This document shows, piece after piece, positions 25,740 through 38,099 of a stretch of DNA of 64,000 nucleotides. The stretch comes from Mansonella perstans (lineage: Eukaryota; Nematoda; Chromadorea; Rhabditida; Onchocercidae): the NCBI GenBank assembly GCA_037074765.1, contig JBAMDO010000048.1, positions 248,001 through 312,000 of the forward strand, given 5' to 3'. The translations under genes and the position numbers were made by a program. The notes beneath the pieces were generated by a model. It made no database searches. It was not told where the DNA came from and worked only from the letters and a program-made list of their open reading frames with translations. The stretch's first letter is position 1; every line of letters starts with the position of its first letter.

Positions 25740-28640
25740 TAGACAATTTACCGTATTGTACAAGGTAACTAAAATAGGACACCACCTCATCACCAACAAT
25801 CACACTTCTTTTCAACGGCGCTCAGATGCAGTTTTAACGTTCAACAGCGAGAGAATTTGCTGATGTATGAACACATACCATGCATATTTTGCATACAAAT
25901 CGCACACATGCAAACAAATACGAACACAGATACAAACATATACACATATATATCTGCACATATCCCAATTTTAAATTCTTAATGGTGCTGCCTTTTTATT
26001 ACAAGCACATAATTATATTCATTCAGTGGTCACTTTTTTAGTCACTTTTTATGCATTTCAAGCAAATTTATCACATTTTCAGATCAGATTTCTTTTCCTC
26101 AATCCATTTGTTTTATTGCTAAAAATACTACAATAAAACTTGGTTAATTCAAATTGCATTTAAATTAAATTTAACTATAATAAAATAGAATCGCGAAAGT
26201 AATTTATTGATAGCTAGCAGAAAGCATACTCTTTTCCATAGCCCTTTTTAAAAATTGATAATTTCAAGAAATAATTTGATGGGAGTGATAATGATAACTC
26301 GCTATCATTGACAGCTTTATGGAAAAGAAGTATGAGAATTTCATCAGTTTAAATCTGAAACAGTCCGTCCAGATAAATGTTTAAGCACACTTTAAATTAA
26401 GTTCCTTAGGGCAAGAAAATTGACTGACTTTTAAATCAATCTGGTTCAATCAATCTGATAATTCAAAAGTAATTTAGCAGTCCTTAACGCATATTAATCT
26501 TACAATGCAACATGAGTCTTTTACGCAGATGAATTTACTTTTCCTCCTAGGCATTTCTCAAATAAGTTGAAATGGAAGATACGGACAAATGAATAAAAAA
26601 GGCTGTATAAAATGTTTATTTAATGAATAAATCATTTAAAAAGTGGCGGTATTGTAATGCTTGTAAACATTTGTCAAATCAAATGTACGCAGGCTTGTTT
26701 ACTTAGTTTGTCACCACAGAAAATGCTTCTCTCTTGTTTTAATTTCAACTTTCCTTCTGTCATGTGAATTTAAAAATTCGGCAAAATATCAATGAAACAA
26801 ATGCTTTTTGACATAAATGTCTGAAAAATTGAAAATATACAAAAAATAAAATAGCCTATTTAAAAGAGAAGAAAATCATAACTTTCTAAATTAATTTCGT
26901 AATGAAAAGATCATGTGATTCAGTGGCAAAAAATTGATTTTGCTGCAAAACAATTGCCATTTCAATCGGATAGCTGCAAGACAGCAGCGAAACAGGTTTT
27001 TTTTTTCTGATACCATTATTCTCTTCTTGAAAATTAAATTTCAGATTTGTCCGGTGCCTAAATAATGATTTTTTTAAATTTGTATTGCAGGGTCGCAGTA
27101 ATGATTGACAAGGATTTCCATGTAAGATTGAAAAGCGTTTCTTAAATTCCTGCAGTTTATTTTTGGTTATTTAACAATAATCCTCTTGTCTTTGGAAAAA
27201 AAAAGAGTTATTGTTTTTTATCTCTAAGTTGTTTGAGCAAATCAAAAACATCTTAGCGAACAAGAAGAATTATTATTTGATAATTTATAAAATGATGGTA
27301 AGTAGGTAAGCAATATTCTTAGCAAAGCACAGAATAAAGTAAACGAAGTAATCAGGAAAAATATCGGAAATATATCGAAGAATAAAACTGCAAAATTTAA
27401 TGACCACAAATATTATAATCCTAAATGACAATGACTTTTGTCATTCATTTATTTGAATTATTGCGGAGCGACCTTGGAACAAACGTTCATCCGGTTGCAC
27501 TGAGAGGTTGAATTTAGGATGAGTTCATTTTTTTAATTACATTTTTTTGCTGGATAATAAAGCTTTTATGCTCCATATATTTTCATTTACAAACGTACTT
27601 GACACGATTTAATACGAATGATATTAAACGAAATTGGAAATCTTATTTAATGTTATTGCAAAATTTGAAAAAATGCGAAATATTTCAAACAACTGTTGGA
27701 CTTTTATTTCTCTTCAAATTAGCACGGAAAAACAGTATCTTTCTGAAGTCTGACAAAATTTTTGAGCAGGAAAATGTTAAAATAATGACAATTGATGTTG
27801 AACAATTTGAATGATCACTTAAAATTCATTCAAAAATATTTTCCCATTTTCAGGCTGAATTGAAGGTCAGCGCAGGAATTCTAGAAATTATTTTGAAAAT
27901 CTTTCTAAAATAACACAGTAAAAAACTTACACTTATTGCAACCTTCTTTGTTTTTCTTATTTATTTAAAATTCAAAATTAGATTCTTCCTAATATAAATT
28001 TTAAAATAACTTTGTTCAGGATAAAAAAAATTATGCTAAGAAACTTCTCATTTCAATCACATTGAATACATTGCTTTGCAACAACATTACTGGTGGACAT
28101 CGGCTTTCAATCAATTCGAAGTTTGCATGCAGGAATTTGAAATGAAAGTTAAATTATGCGATCTATGCTGATAGCAAACTGTATCAATTTATGTTCAGTT
28201 CTCTATACTTCGCTTGTATCACTTGCAGAAGTATTTACGGAATGTTGTTGAAGGATTCAGAATGATGTTCTTCGATGATCTAAAATGAAATCGATCGAAA
28301 TTTACTTCTGCACCTAAATGAAGTTTGCTTATGAAACATTTGAGTCATAATAGAACAATCATCTTTATAGTAGGAAGCGAGGCACCATTATTCTATAATG
28401 ATAGAAATGGTTGAGAGAGAAAAATCTTTTTAGATTCATGGTCTGTGTACTGCGGAGGAATGCTGCATTTCCAGAATTCAAGAATTATTTGAAATAATTG
28501 AAATGAAATGATTGCATTCTCTAAGACTAGAGAATACAGATATTTAATGTGAAAAAAAAACTCAAATTTTTCTATGGAAAAATTTAATTTTCTGGAACTT
28601 TTTGGAAAACGCAATAGAATAATTGTATAATAACGATTTC
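25740..28640. other. Intergenic or intronic stretch
   Basis: No supported exon. A 72-codon plus-strand frame at 27599-27814 begins at TTG without an acceptor and is not called. Near 28625-28676 an AATAACGATTT unit is repeated three times, imperfectly. Confidence 0.4.
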
Positions 28641-28673
28641 TATATAATAACGATTTTATAAATAATAACGATT

Positions 28674-30410
28674 TCAAATGCGCTCTTCTTTGGTACGGCA
28701 GGTTCTGTTTCCGCACTTTTGTAACTGATTGATGAACATACACAGCAACTTTTCCGATTCTGAAATCGATATAATTTCTATTAAATTATTATTCGAAGCT
28801 GATAATATCGAGGAAAAGTCTGATGTTCCATCTAAGCTACTTTTTTCCTGATACTTCATTATTGTTGAAACGATTGAAATTCGAATCTGCTGTCAGCATA
28901 GAATCAGCTAATTTCTAGACTGAGTACGACAACAAACCATTGCATTTTTAATCAAATATAGAAAATTATTTTTCAAATCAGCTGATATTTAGCAATTTTT
29001 GAATCTTCATACTTTTTTGACAAAAATTATCTGGTGACAAAATGGTGAACAAGTATACACTTCAATTCTGTACTGCAAAATATGTCGTTTTTCATAGCTG
29101 ATCTGTGATAATACCAGTATGTGGTGATCATTTTGTAATATGTACTCTTAAATTATTCATTGATTAAATTACGAATTTGAAGCAAAAAGAGACTATTCAC
29201 AATTCAAATATGTGGAAGAGATCATTGTATCTGCTTCACTTTTATTTGAAACTTTCAATTCCTTCTCAATTACAAAATTTTTTGTAAATTTAGTGTGTCA
29301 GTCCACATGTCTTATCATTTTTCTACCGCTAGATAATAAGTTAATTTTAATGTCCAGGAAGATAACTTCTATAAAAAATGTTTTGGATTCAGCAAATAAA
29401 TAGCGCTTCTTGCCTTTTAAGTACTACAGAATTTTCTAAAACAAAATCGCAAAAATTAATTGAGATCTGTTGATCAACAGTTAAAGTGAGTAAATCTCAA
29501 TTCTGATAATTTCATCATTGCCTGTATTCTCAGAAAGATAATATCAAAAATATATATGCAAAGTGATTAACAAAAAATGAGATGAAATTTCATCAAAAAA
29601 TTCTGAGTTGAAAATTGACGAAAATATTTTAAGAGATGCATTCAATTAAGAAATAATTTTCCTTTTATTATTACTGTGATTTGACCATTTGTATGCTCAA
29701 AAAGCGTTTTATATTTTCATCTCTTGATGCAGAAAAGCAGCGTATACTTGAGGATTTCTGAAGAATATCATAAGATAAAACTATCTGTCAACGTTTCAAT
29801 CAAAATGTTTTGACAACAATAAAATGCAGCAGCAGTCGCAAAACAGATAAACCATAGATATTTCATGCGGTGCTTTTCAACTATTCGACAGCAATTGAAG
29901 TTAATCTGAGCACAAGCACACTTTATCAGTAATCACGCTTTATTTTGGAAAATTTTGAAAATTTCAGAAATCATTAACGTCTATTTTGTAATAATATTAA
30001 GATCAAACTTTATCAAAGTAGAATGACTTTTTCTTACATTTTATCGACTAAATAAAAATATGATAGTTCAATGAATTTTGTTTTGCAGTACTTTCACAAA
30101 TCTCTTCATTTTACATCAGGTTAAAACATTTCAATTTTATATTTATCTGATTGTTTTTCTATGCTTTAATTTTATCATTGTTGACGAAAAAAAACAAATT
30201 TCGCAGTTTAATTTTATTCAAATAAAATAATACTCCTGAAAACTAATTATTTACACCGCACAAAAAATGAAATGCAGAATCAGCTTCGGGTCAACTGCTT
30301 TATTCTTTACCAGACATTAGTCTCTTATGGAAGATTGAACTCCATACACCTCTTCTGATCATTGGTCGACTGCTTTTCAGGTCTGTTAATTTGCTGCAGG
30401 TTTCTTCCAT
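28674..30410 (-). CDS. Unrecognised multi-exon gene, possibly a membrane channel-like protein
   Basis: Four coding-like segments lie in order on the minus strand. The first, 30311-30410, starts with ATG (MEETCSKLTDLKSSRPMIRR) and ends TCTG/GTAAAG. The second, about 29783-29905, follows GCTTGTGCTCAG and encodes HRMKYLWFICFATAAAFYCC, a single strong hydrophobic helix. The third, 29013-29072, lies between TATTTTGCAG and GTATGA and encodes YRIEVYTCSPFCHQIIFVKK. The fourth, 28674-28889, is in the matching phase and runs to a TGA stop through KYQEKSSLDGTSDFSS and a tail with CGNRTCR. A basic N-terminus before one helix, then a Cys-x3-Cys element, is loosely reminiscent of DEG/ENaC channels. The second channel helix and the HG and FPxVTxC motifs were not seen. 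Some exons are missing or the gene is degraded. Confidence 0.3.
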
Positions 30411-32095
30411 TACCGGAATGGGGTATCAAAATGGCCTGTTCAAAGCTCATTGCTGTTCATTATTTTTTTGATAATTACTATTGCTAACTAAATTAAGATG
30501 CTTCCAATTTTACAAAATCTAATTTCTTTGAAATATTTTGAAAAGACAATACATAAAGTGATTGAAACGTTTTGCTTAATTTTAACATTATCTTATTTTT
30601 TCAGCCAACTGAGTCATAATGTTGTAATTTGCTGATGCCGGCAAACTGGAAGGTAAAAACTGAATTTTATGTGTCACTCGGTTCGCCAGATTTTATTCTT
30701 TACATGTATATGCTTGTTTTTTGAAATTATTTAGAATTTATTTAAAATCATATGAAGCTAAACCGAAATACTAGTTGTTCAACCATATTTAGAAACTATT
30801 AATGAAATCCTTTCATACACACTGCAGCAAGGAAATCTTCTCTTCCTGATATGTTTCAACTTTTTTTTTTCTCTGCAATGTCCATTTGTTTTTCTAAATA
30901 CTTTTGTGGTGTTCTTTTTTCTGAAAAAGCCTTGAAAATTCTTGAATAAAATTTATATATGCATATTTTCTGTCTTACTATTCTAAACCACAGAAAAAAT
31001 ACCTTTTATTTTTCTTGCATTCCACTTTATTTCAGTTTTTGGGACTTAAAAAAAATGCTAATCGAACTGTATTTATTCCGCCATTAACATCTCAACGAAC
31101 CACAGAATGAATTACAGTAGGCAAAGCAATATTTCAGTTTGGTTCTAGAATATTAAATGAATTTAATTTTTTAACAGTAATAGTTTTTTCGATTTTTCTA
31201 TGTGTTACTGATTGAAATGATTTTTTTTTTTTTGTTTTTGTCTTTGCCACAAAACGATGTTTATTTAATTCAAGAATGTTTGGGAAGCAAAACTAGAATC
31301 GCGATGTTCTAAACTGATGCCAATTGAATATGTTTCAAATTCTTAAAATACTTGAAATTTGCAGACATAAATTCAAAAATATAAGAAAGGCGAAAAGATC
31401 AGTTAGCTTTGAATAGGCCTCAGCTAATAGCAGGAAATCTCCTTTACGTTAATATTTTCCAAATCAAATTTGTTGCTTCATTTTAAACGATATCACTTAA
31501 AACTTTAGTGTTGGACATGTCGATTTGTAATGTTGAAGTGCAGAATGAATTATCAAATCAATTGCTTATATTCTAAGATTTTATAATTAATTGTCTCAAA
31601 AGATTTCAAATTTATAGCAGATACATTTTTTAAAAAAATAAGCAAAGCTACTTCGAAAAATCATTTCATTTTCTTGCATAATCCAAATAATACCTAGGTA
31701 TCGCGCAGGATACTGAGTGATAAAGTTAAATAATATCGAAGGTAGCGATATCGAAGCGATAATTCTTCCTTCATAAAATTTAATACTTGATGTCATGAAA
31801 TTTAACAAATTTAATAAAGAGAGAGCCATAAAGTACTTTTCACGTCGCTCCTGAGCAATCCTTGAGAAAGTTTTGTGCAACTTTTTTGAAAAATTGCAAG
31901 ATTTGCATCGTTTTGCACAGTTAAGTATATCAGTTGACAACTTTATCCGAAATATTTTGCCCAAACAAAACATATAAATCTTTTAGGACTTGAAAATCCT
32001 TTATTAGTTTTAAATCCGTTTTATAAATATTTCTGCCAGTTTTGTAGCTGTTTCCAGAACAAAACAGCAACTGTATCAGCAATTCGCAGGTGATT
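30411..32095. other. Region downstream of the collagen gene
   Basis: No supported gene. A 125-codon minus-strand frame at 31596-31973 lies just beyond the collagen stop codon. It has no clear acceptor or family and is not called. It may include collagen 3' UTR. Confidence 0.45.
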
Positions 32096-33561
32096 TTAAT
32101 ATCCAGGTGCTGTGCGTGGTGGTGCACAGTGATCGCATGAACCGGTTTTGCCAGCGGCTCCCATTTCACCGCGTTGTCCTGGTGCTCCGGAGTGTCCTGG
32201 AACACCGGCCAATCCTGCATTTCCAGGCAACCCTGGAAGTCCAGGTACAACATTTCCTGGTGAACCGGGAAGTCCTGGTGATCCTGTTAGCCCTGGTGGT
32301 CCTGGTGGTCCTCTTTGTCCTATCAGTCTGGTTGGCTCCAGTGAATCATTAGCTCCAGCCATCTCCATAATTTGGCCGGGTAAACCGGATGGTCCAGGTG
32401 GTCCTATCTCACCGGATACTCCAGGCAGTCCTTGTGGTCCAAGTGGGCCTGGTACTCCTGGCAACGGAACTTCACCGTTCTTGCCTGGTATGCCAGGCTG
32501 TCCAGGTGTTCCTTTCGGTCCAGTTGCACCTGGTGGCCCTGCTGGTCCTGCTGGACAGTCAAAGCAGAAATCATTGGGTCCCGGTACAGCATTTGGCGCT
32601 GAATCCTGCCCTGAGACACCATTTCTACCCGGTGTTCCATCAGCTCCTAAACTTTTTATTGCAGTTTGAAAGTCACGTAAAATTGAAGGAATTGCTAAAT
32701 TGTATATTTCAGCCAAGAATAGTTTAAAATCAGTGATTTTTGACGCATAAAGGATGGTGAAAATTGAGATTTATATTTGGGATATTTTAACTATCCCTTT
32801 TTTCTCAGTTTTATAGACCACACGCGTACCTTTTTCACCATCGTTTCCTGGAGGCCCAGGAGGTCCCGCGTTTCCAACACCGCAGCTGCAGCACGTACGT
32901 GATGGATTCTCAATAGCAAGATCAGGATGCAAATATCCGGTAGCACTATCTGAATAAATACCTGCACCACGTGCTTGCGCTGATTTTTGGCCTGTTATAC
33001 CTGCACTACGATGATGCTCTTCCCGTTTCAGTCTTCCTTGCAAACCAGTAGCTTCTTCAATCTAAAATAGATTTAGTTTCATAAAGTTAGCGAGAGAGTA
33101 CAGAGGTGAAAAACTTAAATTAATTTTATAAAAAATCGAGATGTAGAGTAATTATTCTTATTAGATGTTCTATTTCATGCAATTTATTTAATTTCAAATT
33201 AAAATAATTATTTGACATCTGATTCTGAAAAGTCCCACAAAATACATAAAAATGAGTTCCCAGCAGTTATGTGCTATTATGCGAGTGAATCGGAATCTTT
33301 AAAAGCAAATTTCATTAAGAAGTTCAAAAAGAAGTTATTAAGTACAAATCGATATTCATTCCATAGGCCATCGGTTCTATATTTGCAAAATTCGAGCTCT
33401 TCCTTTAGTAATGATTGCACATGTTGCACATAGTTGTATAGCATTGGCACTGCAACAATTGCTGTCAGTGTCGCAACAGTTGCAATTGCAGTACCGAAGA
33501 ATGCCGAACGTCGTAGTCCATTTGCTTCTAGTCTTTTCAACTTCTTGAACTCGATTTCCAT
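32096..33561 (-). CDS. Nematode cuticle collagen
   Basis: Three exons (33346-33561, 32830-33061, 32096-32646) join in phase to give 332 residues. Exon 1 encodes the typical N-terminal region: a basic start ([13 protein letters not shown]), a hydrophobic membrane or signal-anchor helix ([20 protein letters not shown]), then [18 protein letters not shown]. Exon 2 encodes a furin-type cleavage site (RLKR) and a Cys cluster (TCCSCG) before the first Gly-X-Y block. Exon 3 encodes the interrupted main Gly-X-Y domains, a CFDC knot before the second block, and the end CDHC followed by PPRTAPGY. The length and layout are those of the family, which is secreted by hypodermis, trimerises and is cross-linked in the cuticle. 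Start chosen because ATG lies one base after a GTAACACAG acceptor. The exact col orthologue cannot be told from one sequence. Confidence 0.96.
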
Positions 33562-33562
33562 T

Positions 33563-33564
33563 CT
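33563..33564 (-). promoter_or_regulatory. Likely trans-splice acceptor of the collagen gene
   Basis: The sequence TTTGTAACACAG ends one base before the collagen ATG on the minus strand. A 3' splice site this close to the start codon, with no upstream coding exon, is the usual signature of spliced-leader addition in nematodes. A cis-spliced 5' UTR intron is the alternative. Confidence 0.55.
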
Positions 33565-34228
33565 GTGTTACAAATATTCATAATTTTTGCATTTATGTAG
33601 ATACTTTACAATAACACTCATTAATGAATTTGAATTTTCTTTGACGAATTCTTCAACAAATGAAATTTCAAATTCGTCATTAGCCTAAAATTAGCAATGG
33701 TGTACCGCCGAAAATCACACCAAACAAAATCAATTGACGGCTTGCTCCGTACATTCCTCTTTGGAAACATGACGTGGCTTAAATCCGATGATTAGATCAT
33801 CACTCAAACTCGAACTACATTTAATGGCTGCACAGGCACGATAATTAATTTACAACGCCCAAAAACTTAACACAGTTTAATTATCAGTATGTGATGCTCA
33901 TAAGAATTCTAAAAAAATTTTATTCGATTCATCAGAAATCCCGTTTAAAAAAATTTCACTTAAGAAGCGTGGTTAAGAAGTAAAGAGAATAAATATAAGA
34001 TTATATTATTCGAATGTGACAAAGCTCCACATTCTTGTTCCATTCGTAATTTTAAAGAAAAAGAAATTTTTTCTACACATAAAATATATGAGACCAGAAG
34101 GTAAGAAGAGATTAATAGAAACATACTTTGATTTGTTCTACAGAAAATCAGAATCATCTGAGTAATGAAACTTCAGCTATTATTTCTTTGCCATCTGTTG
34201 TCTAAGTTTCATTTCCATTTTTTACTAG

Positions 34229-34785
34229 GCAAAAAAATGCGCACTGCTGATGCTTTAGTTAAAAAGCTCCAAGCAAAATACAAAGTTCACTTATTTTTGC
34301 TTAGTACAACAACTTGGAAGCTTAAATATTGGCATTAATTTAAAAGAAACTTTTTACGCGAAAATGGCAGCTTTTCATCTACTCAATAAATTTTTCAGCG
34401 AAATAAATTCTAAGAATATATTGCTTTCGGAAAAATTCCAATCGCTAAATGTTTTTCTGGTAACAATGGTTGCTTAAGCCATCCACAAGTTATCAAAATT
34501 ATAAAGAAGAAAAAAGGCAAATATCGTAATAAAAAAAACACCAGACTTATTCGGCAGCAACAAACAGCATCGTCAATTGATGATAATGCAGAAAAAAATC
34601 AAAAACAAGTTTCATTGCAACCACTTCTCAATTTCTTCCCTTCATCAAAAAAACAGACCCCACTATCAATAAAAAATCAGAAAAAAAAACCACTAGCAAA
34701 TTTTCGTCATGAAACTGCTTATGTTTGCGTTTGCTTATTCATTCGTAGGGAAATTTGTATGACAAAAAATATTTTAATGAAGTGA
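34229..34785 (+). CDS. Possible Lys-rich protein, partial model
   Basis: After TTTTTTACTAG an ATG at 34237 opens MRTADALVKKLQAKYKVH. Further on, 34414-34785 is open for 123 codons without an internal early ATG. It contains SHPQVIKIIKKKKGKYRNKK, then RQQQTASSIDDNAEKN, then VSLQPLLNFFPSSKK and a basic stretch before a TGA stop. The QPLLNFF segment is close to, but one residue short of, a PCNA-interacting motif. The junction between the two parts was not resolved. It lies divergently about 0.7 kb from the collagen start. No family is recognised. Confidence 0.28.
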
Positions 34786-37779
34786 TTTGTCACAGTTGGC
34801 GGACTACGGTCATTATTACAAATGAAGGACCGTAGGATGTTTCTTAAGAGATGCTATTAATTTGTTTCTATTGAAGATACCATTTTTTTGCCAAATCCGA
34901 GAATTGCTCGTTAAAAAGCGCCATCCACAATAAAGGTATAACCTAATGTCAAATAATTATGTGAGTTGAACCATACACTTCATTCACCGGTTAAAACTAG
35001 TTTGTTTTTACCAACAGCATGAAATAGTATTCCAAGCAAAGTTCCTAATTTAATAATGACCCAAATTTCTGGTCCATCTTAATAATAAAATTATTTCCTG
35101 CAAATGTTGGATTGGGTAAATTATTTTGATCCACTTTATTTTATATTAAAATCAAGTTCACCCTAAAATGCATAATTTTGCACATTCTACATTTTACAAT
35201 GATTGGGACTACGAAAACTTTCTACGCAAAAATACAGAAACTTCAGTGAAAAAAACTTTCTTGTTCAGCTTAGACATAAACTTTCTGCAAAATCACAAAT
35301 GGTTAGGAAAAGCCAACTTTCGAGATTAAAAGTTAGTTTTTTTCATTTGGAACAGATATTTTTATTCGGAGCATTCAGCGTAAAATTATTTAAAGATTAA
35401 ATTTACTGAGACATCTTGCAAAACGTAATTAGACACTGCCATGTCTTATCAGGTTAAAAAAAGCGATATGGTCGTAAATAATTATAAAAAGGAGAGCTTG
35501 CTTTGCTAAGAGAAATGCAGCATGCAAAATAATTGAACTTAATTATATCTTTTATATTTAAAAGCAAATAAGTTTTGACCATAGAAAACTATCAAAGTGC
35601 CTAGAAATAAGAGTCTATTTATGCATCGAAGAAATGTTAAAGTCTAGTTATTACTAATATTCAGACAATCAGTGGAGAAATTAGGTAGTTCGTAAATTTT
35701 CAATTCGAAAAGCCAGAACAAATAAGCATGTTGACCCGATAGAATAGAGTAGTTTGAAAACCGAGACTTCTGAATTTTTCAAATCGAGCTGAAGAAAAAC
35801 ATTTTTTTTTTGTACGAGAAGTTTAACAGGACGCAAAACGTTGTGTGCGATGCAAAAATTGGGGAAAATAACTTCCTAGTATTTATGAGTATAGTATAAT
35901 AACGATACATTAAATTTTGAATGAAATAACTGCAAGCAAGCACAAAAGACTATGAGCAAGATTAATCTATATAACACAGCTGAAAAAGAGGGTGATGAAA
36001 ATTTAATATACGGCAATAACGTGGCAGCTTCTAGGTGCCAATCTAACTCCAGATTATCCATATCCTTAGTTTAGCTAAAGATATAGCGAAAGCTAGCATA
36101 TGGTGCTATTTCTGATAGTTCTGCTATCACGGTTGACATATCAGTGATCCTTTTATATGCTGCACTCCATAAATTAGTGTTTTTCGCCTTTTTCTATGAT
36201 TAGCTTGATCGAAATAATTAAAGGACCTTTTCAAAACGCAAAGTTCATGTCATACTCACTTCACTTTTCTAGGTATCCTATACATTCATTTTAAATTTCA
36301 AAACCGGCAAAGGCATGGCGAGGGTGTGCGTAAGTTACACACGCAAAAAATGTAACTAAAATGGGCATAGAACGGGTAATTTGATATGGAACAACATACT
36401 GAACGAATTATGCCCCGTATCTACCTATACTTATTTCCTTTTCCAAGTACAGAAAAATAAGTCTTAACCAAATTCTGCCTCTCATACATTAAATAGTTCG
36501 TTTTATCACTTTTTTTCTTGAGGAATAGCGAATGAAGAGACATGCCAGAGAAGTTTTGTAGTCCAGATTACAAAATAATGAATTTTAGCTATAGAAAAGA
36601 AAAGATCAAAGAAGAAGAAAAAAAAAAAAAACTAGCACCCACATAATTTACTTCGATATAAAATGTCAAATCGTTGCGGATGAAATGGGTTTTCAAGGAA
36701 AAAACTGGTGTTTTTGTTCCATTTCTGGATAAGTTGTTTTTAGATGTACTCAGTAGTGTGGAAATGAAGTAATAATACTGTAGTGGTTAAAACTGGAATT
36801 CTTTTTTGTTGACTTTGAAATTTACTCTGAGAAAAGGGAGATAAAGACCGTTAATGAAATTATAATTGCTATTATTTTTATCCAGTTGTCTGGTACAATT
36901 TGTTTCATATCGTCAAGTTTCTATTCAATAATTCGGTAATCATTCATTATGTGAAAAACACGATTCAACTGATTATACACATATGCATTTATCCAGCTTT
37001 AAAAAATGCTGGTATTCAGAGCTTAAAAAGTCAATCAAAAAAATGAAATGACTGACACCCCTATCCGGTCCTAGTAATAGTTTTTTGCCTTTCAAATTAT
37101 TTGTTTACAATAGTCCGGCATCCTTACAATTCTATTTTTCTCTTTTGTGGAATGCTATATTATAATGTGACAATTTTGCTCCGGAGAAAAAAATAATTTA
37201 GAATTCTTCTATTTATTAGTTTTTTTCTTTAAAAGTAGTTCAGATTTTCATTTTTTGTTTCGATGCAAAAAAGGTTTGCCAATAGGAATTGTAATTGGGT
37301 CTAAATCGCTACTTTTGTTGCTGTGGATTCCATCAAACAGTAATGACATTAAAAATTGGCTTTAAATTAATTAAATTCGTTTGCATTCCGGAGGAAGAAG
37401 AATTAAGATCAAACCATGATTTTTTCAAAATGCTGATAAAAACGGCGCGTTGATAACTATGGAAGTGCACGACAATTTGTTATGTATTGTTTTGATATTG
37501 GAAATAAAAATACTAAAAAGTTAGATTACAGCTACAATATTTTAATATTAGTAACACCTCTATAAAATTGATTTGCTATTGGGCAAATACAATTCTGGGT
37601 TTTAATTTACACCCAAATTAATGCTGTTAGCGTAATCTAATAGAAAAATTTCAAGCTACTAACGAATTTACACTCGATCCTGTACATCCATCCTTTTTCT
37701 TCCATTTCAAATAAGGAAAAAGGATTCTAGAAGCTATTCCGTTAATCTAGCACTTGAGATATGATTATTTAAGATTTGT
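34786..37779. other. Stretch without a firm gene
   Basis: A basic plus-strand frame at 35203-35400 and a short minus-strand frame at 35876-36061 (with one hydrophobic helix) were seen. Neither has convincing splice sites at both ends. Otherwise nothing is visible. Confidence 0.4.
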
Positions 37780-37920
37780 TCAAACTTGCTGAGCAGTCCG
37801 ATTCCTTGGAAAAGATGAAATTCCACCTTTTACTTTCATCGAAATGATTAATTCATTTTTTATGGATTCTAGAATTCCACTGTTGGTGAATTCATCATAA
37901 CAAATCGGCAAATGAGAATA
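37780..37920 (-). CDS. Probable terminal exon of an unrecognised gene
   Basis: A strong acceptor (pyrimidine run then TTTTTTGCAG) is followed by 46 codons and a stop. The peptide includes LPICYDEFTNSGILESIKNE and ends GGISSFPRNRTAQQV. A possible preceding exon near 38030-38095 (after TTATTTTGCAG) has a short open peptide but was not joined. The family is unknown. Confidence 0.35.
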   Translation of the reverse strand, partial: YSHLPICYDEFTNSGILESIKNELIISMKVKGGISSFPRNRTAQQV

Positions 37921-38099
37921 CTGCAAAAAAGTAAAAAAAAAAATGAAGGATATATATCTAAATGGTCCAAAGGTGTGCAAGAGTATGTACAAACAGAAAT
38001 TATCAAATGGTGAACTTATGAATGCACGCTATTTCGGATCCATGGTTTCTGATGTACACTGTACTTTGCTTTGTCGTGGTGTTTTTATGTATTCTGCAA

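Noticed and set aside
27599..27814. Frame vaguely like a TFIIS N-terminal helical domain
   Set aside because: Begins at TTG with no acceptor, and the resemblance is only a pattern of Leu and Thr positions.
31596..31973. 125-codon minus-strand frame downstream of the collagen gene
   Set aside because: No acceptor, Phe/Ile/Lys-rich composition and no recognised domain. Probably a chance frame in or near the collagen 3' UTR.
32148..32669. 173-codon plus-strand open frame rich in Pro and Gly
   Set aside because: It is the antisense of the collagen Gly-X-Y domain. Repeated GGT/CCT codons leave several frames open on both strands.
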